Source: Geotrypetes seraphini
Taxonomy: Eukaryota; Chordata; Amphibia; Gymnophiona; Dermophiidae
Assembly: GCF_902459505.1 (NCBI RefSeq)
Contig: NC_047101.1
Location: forward strand, 17,054,705 to 17,118,704
Length of the DNA stretch: 64,000 bases
Direction of reading: 5' to 3'
Position 1 is the stretch's first letter, and the number at the start of each line of letters is the position of its first letter. The position numbers were made by a program, and so were the translations under genes. Below the pieces are notes generated by a model, which made no database searches, was not told where the DNA came from, and saw nothing but the letters and a program-made list of their open reading frames with translations. Below are positions 56,389 to 64,000 of this stretch, piece after piece.

Positions 56389-56481
56389 AAATAGCTTCTT
56401 AGTGAGTGATCGGCTGTTAAATAGGACCACATAAATGGTTTAACCTTAGGTTACAGGCTGAATGTAATCATCCATCTACAT

Positions 56482-56809
56482 CGGTGTCTCGCAAACTTTT
56501 CCTGCCGGAGGCACCCTAAATCCAGTGCCCCGGCTGGAAGGCACCCGGAAGTCGACGCGATGATGTCACGCGCGTGCGTGGTGTCGTCACGTCAACCTCC
56601 GCGCGGGCGTGGAGGCCCGTCTGGCCATGACCCTGCCGTTACAGGGATCCGGGAGATGCGGGGAGAAGAAGAGAGACGCCGGCCAGGAGGAGAATCGTCT
56701 GTGCCAGCCGGCTTCCCACAGGACATGCCTCTCGCAGCAAGGCAGGCAGCCAGCGTGGCCGACTCTCCTCCTCACCAGTGTGTCACGGCACACAGTTTGC
56801 GATACACTG
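56482..56809. mobile_element. hAT-like MITE with exact 8-bp duplication
   Basis: Direct repeats atctacat at 56474-56481 and 56810-56817. Right end CACAGTTTGCGATACACTG, left end CGGTGTCTCGCAAAC. CpG-rich interior. Same terminal family as 4878-5120. Confidence 0.85.
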
Positions 56810-56849
56810 ATCTACATGCACGTGAATATTTAATACCAGTACCTGGACA

Positions 56850-57196
56850 CAGTGGCGTAATCAGGGGGGGGGGCAGTCTGCCCTGGGCACTATGTTGGTG
56901 GGGGGGGGGCACATTCCTCCTCTTCCTATATGCGTGCCCCTCCTTCCCTTCCCCCGTACCTCTAGTTGTTCAACATGTTCCTCGCGACTGTGTCGGCTCT
57001 CCCCCGCATAGGAAGGTGACGTCGGAGAGAGAGCCGCCGGGGTTGTGAGGAGCGCGTTGGAAGTTTACTCGTGGCAAACATTTAGAGGTATGGGGAAGGG
57101 GTGCACGCGTGGCAGGGGTATGGGGAAGGAGGGGGGACAGAGACGAGGGAAGGGGCACCTCAGCCCCGGGCGCCTCTCATCCTCGCTACGCCACTG
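56850..57196. mobile_element. hAT-like MITE (CAGTGGCGTA ends)
   Basis: Flanks cctggaca (56842-56849) and cctggacg (57197-57204), 7/8. Ends CAGTGGCGTAATCAGG and CTCGCTACGCCACTG. G- and C-runs inside are inverted copies. Confidence 0.8.
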
Positions 57197-57204
57197 CCTG
57201 GACG

Positions 57205-57547
57205 TGTCCATGCATTGAATATCTGGGTATAATTTTGGCGGCGATGGTCAGTGTTTGAAAAATGCTGATGGCCACTGGCTGAATATTACTCCCAATATTA
57301 TTATCGTAAAAAAAATGCATGCAAACGTTAATTTGCACAGGTTGTGCGTGACTTCCTCACATTTCAAGTCCAGATGATTTAATGCACTTAAAAATACGAT
57401 ATGAATTTAGCACGTAGAGCAGCCTGGAGCTTGGTCCATGTAGAATTGAATGTGCTTATCAGGGTCTGCTCAAGGGACTATGGTACCCTGAGCCAACTTT
57501 GGCATTGGCACTCCCCCCAACTTATGATCCAGTAGCTCCCCCTCTTA
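57205..57547. other. ADAM19 intron 1 stretch, nothing recognised
   Basis: No gene or named repeat. Confidence 0.35.
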
Positions 57548-57800
57548 TCTCAAGTCTTCCCCCTCCCAGTGGCGCAGTGGTTAAAGCTACAGCCTCAGCG
57601 CCCTGGGGTTGTGGGTTCAAACCCACGCTGCTCCTTGTGACCCTGGGCAAGTCACTTAAGCCCCCCATTGCCCCAGGTACGTTAGATAGATTGTGAGCCC
57701 ACCAGGACAGGGAAAATGCTTGAGTACCTGAATAAATTAATGTAAACCAGTCTGAGCTCCCTTGGGAGAATGGTATAGAAAATTTAATAAATAAATACAA
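57548..57800 (+). mobile_element. tRNA-derived SINE, full-length reference copy
   Basis: AGTGGCGCAGTGGTTAAAGC is box A and GGGTTCAAACCCACGC is box B of a tRNA-like pol III promoter. Then TGACCCTGGGCAAGTCACTT, a body, and a tail of (aaata)n. Not a tRNA gene: no acceptor stem and no cloverleaf. Confidence 0.85.
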
Positions 57801-58023
57801 ATAAATAAAAAATAAAAGTCTCCAAAATCCTGAATCCCAACCTGGCATCTCTCCCTGCCCACCTTCAGAGGGGAGGGAAGATAAAGAAAGAGATGCCAGA
57901 CTGGGATTTTGGCACCCTGAGTCAGAGCCTCACCTGGTCCATAAGCTGAGCTGGCCCTGGTGCTTATTCTCTTTGTTTTTCTTTGTATTTCTGTGATTTT
58001 TAAAGCTGTTTTGTGTTCATTAG

Positions 58024-58136
58024 GGGGCCCCAGCGACGCTGGACCACAGGCATTCACTGATCATGTTTCTGAATATGAGGTGACAATTCCTCATTGGCTG
58101 GGAATGAGGACCTCGAGGAACAGCACTCGCAACAAG
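58024..58136 (+). CDS. ADAM19: ADAM19 exon 2: start of pro-domain
   Basis: 113 bp from TGTGTTCATTAG to AACAAG|GTGAAG. It completes the glycine codon split with exon 1 and reads GPSDAGPQAFTDHVSEYEVT then IPHWLGMRTSRNSTRNK. This aligns with human ADAM19 exon 2 (HELIIPQW … ESPVREK) in length, phase and the IP-x-W core. This part of the pro-domain keeps the protease latent. The frame is open for 64 bp before the acceptor without similarity, so that part is intron. Confidence 0.82.
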
Positions 58137-58239
58137 GTGAAGCTTAGCCCAGACCACACCTAGGTGGACCAAACTCCTTCTCTGTGTATTTCTTCCTTAA
58201 TTGTCATCAGATCTGTTTCCTCTTCTATGCTTATGTTTT

Positions 58240-58850
58240 ATTTATTTAAGCATTTATATAGTACTTATAGTCTAAGTGGTTTACATTCAGGTATCAAACA
58301 TTTTTCCCTATCTGTCCTGGCAGGTTCATAGTCAGTGGCGCGCAAGACGCCAGCGCGCTGACAATCCAGCGCCGACAATTCGGTGCAAGACAGAAGCGTG
58401 CGGGGGAAAAAGTAATTTTTAAAGAGCTCCGACGGGGGGGGGTTTGGGGTGGCAAACCCCCCCCCCCACTTTTTTGGTTAGTGTTCGCGCTGCTGTTGGA
58501 GGGGGGTTCGGGGGGTTGGAAACCTCCATTATAGCGAAAACTTTTTCTGATTTTTTTCTCTGTAATGTGGGAGGTTTCACACCCCCCCCCAACGGCAGTG
58601 CGAACACTAACCAATAAAGTGTGTGGGGGGGGGTTGCCACCCCAAACCCCCCGTCGGAGCTCTTTAAAAATTACTTTTTCCCCTGCGCGCTTCTGTCTTG
58701 CGCCGAATTGTCGGCGCTGGATTGTCGGCGTCTGGCGCACAATTATCCTGTCACCGTCCTGGCAGGCTCACACTTTATCTAATGTACCTGGGGCAATGGG
58801 GGATTAAGTGACTTGCCCAGGGTCACAAGGAGCAGTGTGGGATATACCGC
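58240..58850 (-). mobile_element. tRNA-SINE split by a hairpin insertion
   Basis: Reverse-oriented SINE: body at 58240-58328, then GTCCTGGCAGGCTCACAC, CAATGGGGGATTAAGTGACT and TGCCCAGGGTCACAAGGAG at 58756-58845. Interrupted by 58329-58755. Confidence 0.75.
58329..58755. mobile_element. 427-bp hairpin element with 15-bp duplication
   Basis: Bounded by gtcctggcaggttca (58314-58328) and gtcctggcaggctca (58756-58770), 14/15. The arms (about 58335-58505 and 58562-58745) are inverted: agcgccgacaattcgg versus ccgaattgtcggcgct; ggagctctttaaaaattact in both senses. Long runs of G and C flank the loop. Family unknown; the duplication is longer than DNA transposons make. Confidence 0.75.
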
Positions 58851-59590
58851 ATATACAGCCAAAAAGGATTGAAGTGGTTAACAACATAATTCAATAAAAA
58901 TCATGAAAAGAACTTCATTTAAATAGAAAAGAAGAAAAAAAAAAAATAACATTTTTAATACATAATATCCTATAACATCCACATTAACTAATTTTTAATT
59001 TAATGTTATTAGTTAATTGATACAAATTAAAAATTATAAAAATGTATAAATGCAGACTGCAGTCCCAAATTCATATCCCATTAATTTAAAAAGGCCAGTT
59101 GAAAAAAAACATGCCTTTAAATGTCTTTTGAAATTTTGAAAAGATTCTTCCTTTCTCAGTTCTACAGGCAAGCTGTTCCGTAATATTGGGACGAAGTTAA
59201 AAAAATGCACAATTTCTAGTCGTTCAAAGATCTTAATAAATGCCTAGGCGCATAGAACATTGCAACTTAACATTCCTCTATTTATTTAACTTTAGTTTTG
59301 GAAAGTTAAAGGAACGCAGTGTTTGGAAGGATAAAGCAAAATCAAATGCAAGCTTTTTCTCATTGGCAAGGGTTGAGCCTTGGGAAAGGGGGCGGGTCTC
59401 TGGTTTTCTCATCCCTCACTTTGACATTTTGATAATACCTTCCTTTCTCCAGTTCCTTGTTGGCCATGAGGACTGAGGAAAGTTTCCTGTGACAGTACCA
59501 CTCTTTGTTCAGCAGGGGTCACTGCAGTTGTAGCAGTGATCTATCTCAATCTGGACCTGCGCATATCGCCTCCTCCCATACCTGAGCCCA
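58851..59590. other. ADAM19 intron 2 stretch, LINE-like debris
   Basis: No gene. 59080-59260 resembles a decayed LINE C-terminus on the minus strand, too weak to classify. Confidence 0.35.
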
Positions 59591-59597
59591 GACGATC

Positions 59598-60115
59598 CTG
59601 TCAAACAGGACAATATAAGAGTGTACATCATATCAACAAGGATCTTCTTCCAATAGATGCTGATAGGATCTTAGACACAGATAAAGGATGCGAGATGTGT
59701 CCTGTACAGTGTTCATTCAATGCTGCCCCCATCTCATGGCAGAACCACCACCTCAAAGCAGTATGCGGATAATTTTGGATTCTTCCTGGCAGAAACTGGT
59801 TTTGAACACCTCCAACCAAGGAAGAGTCCAGAATTACCCTCAAACTGCTATGAAGAGGTGGTTCTGTCCTGAGATGGGGTGGTATTGGATGAACACTGTA
59901 CAGGACACATCTCGCATCCTTTATCTTTGTCTAAGATCCTATCGGCATCTGTTGGAAGAAAGGCCTTGTTCATATGATGTACATTCTTATATTGTTCTTC
60001 GTGAACTTTGACACACTGGATTGACCCCTGAGGCAGGTATATTTGCACCGAAACAAGGTGCCGTGCCAGGTCCCTTGTATTTTGGACTTATACAATAAAT
60101 GATTTATTCTCTGCC
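59598..60115 (+). mobile_element. Palindromic Penelope-like remnant with hammerhead-like motif
   Basis: Palindrome 59598-60014 with axis near 59806: acatcatatcaacaagg versus ccttgttcatatgatgt; gatgcgagatgtgtcctgta in one arm, tacaggacacatctcgcatc in the other. Directly after it on the plus strand are the motif (60023-60072) and an AATAAATGATTTATT-containing tail. No coding sequence. Confidence 0.7.
60023..60072 (+). ncRNA. Hammerhead-like motif, copy F
   Basis: Plus strand: GACC, CCTGAGGC, A, stem II GGT/ACC with loop, GAAA, stem III CAAGGTGCCGTG, CC, AGGTC. Stem I GACC/GGTC pairs. Confidence 0.45.
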
Positions 60116-60518
60116 TGGCCTGTTGGAAGTCCTTTGTTCAGCTCTACTTCTCTTCACTGACTTTTGCATCGTGGAGTTTCTTTCCAGACTTATGAGCAGG
60201 AGTATGAGTGTGTCATGGGCATGTCACCTAATGATGCTCACAACTTATAGAATGCTCTCAGTTGCACATGCTCACTTACACCTGCCATAGGTGACTGCAT
60301 CTACCATTAATGTGTACAACAAAATAAACAGACACCCGTGGTATCAAGTATCAGAACTAATATTTTAAATAAACCCACGTGGTTTTAGCATAGCAGACAA
60401 GTGAGCTTATATTGAATTTTATGAACTTTCCTTACGGAAGGGGAGCCTCAGAATTTGGAGCTAATTCACCCACTCAGCGTGTGTTGCAGGATCGGTACGC
60501 TGTAGTATAATTGCCTTT

Positions 60519-60573
60519 GAACCCCTGACGCAGCGGGAGTACACACAGTCCCGCGAAACGCAGGCTGCGACGG
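60519..60573 (+). ncRNA. Hammerhead-like motif, copy G
   Basis: Plus strand: GAACC, CCTGACGC, A, stem II GCGGGA/TCCCGC, GAAA, perfect palindrome CGCAGGCTGCG, AC, GG. Stem II is strong. The residue after stem III is A where a hammerhead needs U, so this one should not cleave. Confidence 0.4.
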
Positions 60574-60879
60574 AATAAATTAAGGCAGCTGCAACGGCTT
60601 TGAACTGTGGCAGTATTTAACTTGTAAAAGAAAGCAAAAAAAAACAACAAAAAAAAAAAAATTGCTGCAACAGCTTAAAGATAAATATGGCATTTATTTT
60701 ACTGCCATAGAAATGTTATGGCTATAAATAAGTTTCCGATTCTGTGCATACAGTCTTGTGAGCTGAATAAACCACCTTGTAGGGTTGATGAAATATTAAG
60801 TTGTGAACTTTTTACTGAAGTTTAAAAGCAATTAAATTAAAAGTTTTTAATACATTTTGCAAATAAAATTAACTTATTA

Positions 60880-61062
60880 GGTGGTAGGAGGGAATTGGAG
60901 CCCGAGTGGGAGAAATTAGAGGCAGGTTATAGGGATAGGAGTAAGAGGTAAGTTATAGAAATAGTCAGGGATCGCTGCTCAGGCAATAGGCCTGAAGGGC
61001 CGCCGCGGGAGAGATGGACCTCTGGTCTGCCTCAGCGGAGGCAACTTCTTATGTTCTTAAAT
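60880..61062 (+). mobile_element. CR1-like LINE 3' end
   Basis: Ends GGAGAGATGGACCTCTGGTC, TGCCTCAGCGGAGGCAAC, TTCTTATGTTCTTA. Inserted in the palindromic element. Confidence 0.75.
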
Positions 61063-61108
61063 TCTGAGGCTCCTCTTCCATAAGGAAAGTTCATAAAATT
61101 CAATATAA

Positions 61109-62491
61109 TAATAATAACTTTAATAATAATAACTTTATTCTTGTATACCGTATTACCATGGAAGTTCTATGCGGTTAACAGATGAAGAGACTGTACATTT
61201 ACAGCGAAGTTACAATTTCGTTGATGTTATATTTACAATTTTAGACGATACATATTCGGTCAAGTTACCTTTACATTCTAGACAATAAATATACGGTGAA
61301 GTTATTTTGGCAGCTAGGATATATGTTCGGAGTGGTTACATTTGCTATAAGCTCGATAATGTAGCGTTATAGATGTCGGTGTTACATGAGGCGGTAAGGG
61401 TCTAGGGAAGAGGGGTCAGAAGAGGAGGGAGGGGGAGGAGAAAGGAGGGAGGATAAATCAGAGGAATTTGTCAAAAAGGTAGGTTTTAGTTAACTTCCTG
61501 AATGTTTGATAGTGGGGAGAATTGGAGATGAGTGTAGAGAGGCATTTGTTCCATTTACCCGCTTGGAATGCTAGTGATTGGTCAAGGAATTTTTTGTAGA
61601 GGCAGCCCTTCAGGGAGGGGAAGGAGAACAAATAGGTATTTCTAGTACGAGAGGGGCCAGTAATTTCAAGGTGCTCAGATAGGTAGATTGGTGAAGAGCC
61701 TTCTAAGGTTTTGAAGCAGAGGCAAGCGAATTTAAAGGTGATTCTTGCTTGCCAGTGGAGTTTGGCGTAATAGGGGCTAAAGTGGTCATATTTTTTGAGG
61801 CCGAAGATGAGGCGGACGGCGGCATTTTGTACTATTCTTAGACGTTTGATGGTGTTTTTATAGGCTCCTAGGTATATGATATTACAGTAGTCCAATATGC
61901 TTAAGATTAATGATTGGACCAGTAAGCGGAAGGAAAGGTGGTCAAAGTGGTGTTTGATGGTGCGAAGTTTCCAGAGGGTGCAGAAGCATTTTTTGACCTG
62001 GGCACTGGTATGGTCTTCGAAGGTTAAGCATCTATCTAGGATGACTCCGAGTATTTTTATGGAGGTGTTGATAAGATAATCAAGGCCGTTCAGTTTCATG
62101 GAGGTGTTTGTTATTTTGTGGTTTGGGCTAGCCAGGAAGATTTTGGTTTTTTCAGAGTTCAATTTTAATTTAAATTGTGAGGTCCATAGTTCTAACTTGG
62201 TGAGGATGGAGGATGTGAGTTGTTCCGTTTGTTGGGTGAGTGAAGTTAGGGGGATGATGATGGTGATGTCATCGGCGTAAATGAATGATTTAAGGTTTAA
62301 GTCGGCTAGTGTCCGTGCAAGAGGTGCCATGTAGATGTTAAAGAGGGAGGGGGATAGTGGGGAGCCTTGTGGGACTCCGCAGGAATTACGCCATTGATGG
62401 GAGAAGGATAGGTACGGCTGTGGACCTGATAGGTACGGTTAGTTAGGAAGCAGGAGAACCAGTGTAGCACTTGGCCGGAAATGCCAATATA
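61109..62491 (-). mobile_element. L2-like LINE, 5'-truncated, younger copy
   Basis: A minus-strand open frame of 290 residues at 61458-62330: FIYADDITIIIPLTSLTQQT (RT active-site strand), LFL/IFLASPNHKITNTSMKLNGL, GVILDRCLTFEDHTSAQVKK, LRIVQNAAVRLIFGLKKYDH. The rest of the RT (GISGQVLHWFSCFLTNRTYQ) lies in another frame at 62306-62500. The tail is ATAATAATAAC near 61110. Same family as 40867-45066 and better preserved. Confidence 0.85.
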
Positions 62492-62689
62492 AGTTTTCAC
62501 ATGTCTGCTATGCTAAAAAGACGTGGTTTTTTAAAAAAATATTAGTTTTGCATCTACCATTAGGCATACCAAAGTGGATATATGAGTGTATGCTATTATT
62601 TTATAATGGCTTAGGTGCATCCCTGAAGCCATTATGGATTTGGCGCTAAGCATGCCCCTTTGAAACACCAAATATTAAGGACTTGATTC

Positions 62690-63300
62690 TATATGTGGCC
62701 TCAAACAAATCCGTGCTGAAAGAAACATGCGTAACGCTAGTCTATAAACCGTGTCTGTAATATTATCTATCTAGGCTCCTATAAGAAAACTATTAGGATG
62801 ATGAGAGTTATTCAAAATACGGCAGTTCGTCTAATCCAGTGGTCTAAATCTCACGGCCCTCAGCCCTCTGTATGTTTATCATAATCACAAAAGTAAAATA
62901 AAACCGTTTCTTGATCAAATGTCTCTTTAGCTATAATTTACAATATTATTATTAAGACTTAGCCAAAAGGAAAGATTTATAAACTATGAGTTTCAAGTTT
63001 ATTGAAATATTTGATTTGATCGCAAAATCCAAATCCAATGCGATTTACATTTAGTTAAAAATTAGGTTATAAATTATGCAAAATTGCCATTTCTTTAATA
63101 AGACGTTAACTATTTTTTTCTGAGGCCCTCCAAGTACCTACAAATCCAAAATGTGGCCCTGCAAAGGGTTGGAGTTTGAGACCACTGGTCTAATCTATAA
63201 TCCGAAAAAATTTTCTGGCCATGTCTCTTTCTTATGTGCTGCAAAAGCCAATCCTTTCGGCCTTTCCCTGCCCTGCATGAAACCCACATTGGCTTCTCGG
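62690..63300 (+). mobile_element. L2-like LINE C-terminal piece, split by hAT
   Basis: Reads CNIIYLGSYKKTIRMMRVIQ, NTAVRLI up to 62836 and resumes YNPKKFSGHVSLLCAAKANP after 63188. Compare LDYCNIIYLGSFKKITKCLR in the copy at 44120. Confidence 0.75.
62837..63187. mobile_element. hAT-like MITE (CAGTGGTCTCAAACTC family), exact duplication
   Basis: Direct repeats gtctaatc at 62829-62836 and 63188-63195. Ends CAGTGGTCTAAATCTC and GGAGTTTGAGACCACTG. It is inserted in the L2 piece, and a short LINE-like tail (about 62995-63060) is nested inside it. Confidence 0.88.
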
Positions 63301-63390
63301 GCTGTAGGTTTCTAGTCCCATGTGCTGATTGCTGTAATTCTGGGATTTCTGCTGTTTGTAGGTAACACACAGTATCTTGCATTCATTTAG

Positions 63391-63461
63391 CATCCATTCC
63401 GGGCTCAAATCCAGGTATCGGCAGAAGGGAGAGACATTGTCCTAGATATTAAGAAGAATGA
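63391..63461 (+). CDS. ADAM19: ADAM19 exon 3: pro-domain
   Basis: 71 bp, acceptor TGCATTCATTTAG, donor AATGA|GTAAGT. It begins in phase 0, as exon 2 ends, and stops two bases into the next codon. It reads HPFRAQIQVSAEGRDIVLDI, KKNE, close to human ADAM19 HPLKAELRVMAEGRELILDL, EKNE at the same exon boundaries. ADAM12 and ADAM33 differ more here. The rest of the gene (rest of pro-domain, metalloprotease HExxH, disintegrin, EGF, transmembrane) lies beyond the window. Confidence 0.85.
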
Positions 63462-64000
63462 GTAAGTATCCAATTGTCTTGTATAAAAATGTACCGAGAC
63501 CAATGAGTACCGCACATGCAACAACAATTTATTATTTCTATAGCGCTACCAGATGCATGCAGCGCTGCAGATTGTGCATGCAAGAGGCAGTCCCTTCTAA
63601 GAAGAGCTTACAGTCTAATTATGACAGACACACAGGACAAAAGAGGGATTCAGAACTCATATAGGGAATTAGTGCTCATATAGGAAATTAGTGTGGGGAT
63701 GCACTAATGAGATAGAATCACATAGGACAAAGGGGAGTCTGAGCTTAGTGCTCATGAAGGGAATTAGATGGGGGCTGAAGAGGTGTTAGGGGACTACTGA
63801 GGAGGTGACAGACAGATATGTTGGTAGAGTTAGGATTTAAACGCAGGTTCAAATAAGTGGGCTTTTAATCTGGCCATTAATACGTGTAAGCATAGGGACC
63901 CCATAGACCAACCCCCAGGACCGCCCAGTTCTAGCCATCCCCGCCCCGATAAGCCCTAGCCCTGCCCCCAAGGGTACAGTGCTTGTAGATACACACATAC
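63462..64000. other. ADAM19 intron 3 start, LINE 3' debris
   Basis: 63520-63660 (ttatttctatagcgctaccagatg … aagagcttacagtctaat) resembles the reverse complement of an ancient CR1/L3-type 3' UTR. No exon seen before the window ends. Confidence 0.5.

Larger units (their letters stand above)
60310..62548 (+). mobile_element. Palindromic Penelope-like remnant with 14-bp duplication, split by LINEs
   Basis: Exact direct repeats tgcatctaccatta at 60296-60309 and 62549-62562. Arm blocks: 60350-60455 inverted at 61060-61108 and 62492-62548 (agcatagcagaca versus tgtctgctatgct; aggagcctcagaat in both senses). The motif copy is at 60519-60573. A CR1 3' end (60880-61062) and an L2 (61109-62491) were inserted later. 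Confidence 0.75.

Noticed and set aside
56560-57048. 162-residue open frame
   Set aside because: It spans two separate hAT-like MITEs with their own target duplications, so it cannot be an old gene.
57548-57650. Possible tRNA gene
   Set aside because: Box A and box B are present, but there is no cloverleaf and a SINE body and A-rich tail follow. Same family at 23122 and 630.
60519-60573. An active ribozyme at this copy
   Set aside because: The base after stem III is A where a hammerhead needs U, so it is listed only as a related fold.
54083-63461. ADAM12 or ADAM33 rather than ADAM19
   Set aside because: Exon 3 (HPFRAQIQVSAEGRDIVLDI) is closer to ADAM19 as I recall it, and the neighbour is SOX30. 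Only three exons are visible, so some doubt remains.

Overview
This is a vertebrate nuclear window with two head-to-tail genes on the + strand. SOX30 is complete here: five coding exons between 2244 and 36854, 2106 nt of coding sequence that adds up in frame to 701 residues plus stop. It is followed by the first three coding exons of an ADAM metalloprotease (54083-54197, 58024-58136, 63391-63461), whose pro-domain reads as ADAM19. SOX30 followed by ADAM19 on the same strand is also the order on human 5q33, which supports both calls. No bacterial-type feature, tRNA gene, rRNA gene or CRISPR array was seen.

The exons make up about 2.4 kb. Nearly all the rest is transposon-derived: a large DIRS-type tyrosine-recombinase retroelement (5957-11634), CR1, L2-like and L1-like LINE pieces, a tRNA-derived SINE, many hAT-like MITEs with clean 8-bp target duplications, a mariner-like transposon (about 34540-36375), pogo-like and other fold-back MITEs, and several minisatellites. 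DIRS, CR1/L2 LINEs, a tRNA-SINE and many hAT MITEs together suggest an amphibian, perhaps a caecilian. This is inference; a turtle or other reptile is not excluded.

Layout: 0-2.2 kb upstream repeats and a GC-rich promoter; 2.2-3.06 SOX30 exon 1; 3.06-17.6 intron 1 with a 0.9-kb palindrome and the DIRS element; 17.6-17.9 HMG-box exon 2; 17.9-24.1 intron 2 with a 1.78-kb hAT-like element and an L2 LINE; 24.1 exon 3; 26.5-27.0 exon 4; 27.0-36.5 intron 4 with a nested palindrome, a 130-bp minisatellite and the mariner; 36.5-36.85 exon 5; 37-54 intergenic LINEs (an L2 nested in a CR1) and MITEs; 54.08-64 start of ADAM19 with repeat-filled introns.

The most interesting signal is not a gene. At least nine places carry the same short fold: a CTGAnG(A/C) box, a stem II hairpin, a GAAA box, then a 10-12-nt near-palindromic stem III, enclosed by a short stem I. 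It resembles the small, dimer-acting hammerhead ribozymes known from Penelope-like retroelements. Seven of the nine lie in long inverted repeats, and three of the host insertions are bounded by exact 14-bp direct repeats, so they look like one retro-inserted family. A second recurrent signal is a hAT-like MITE family, about twelve copies, most of which carry facing POU-octamer sites (ATTTGCAT/ATGCAAAT).
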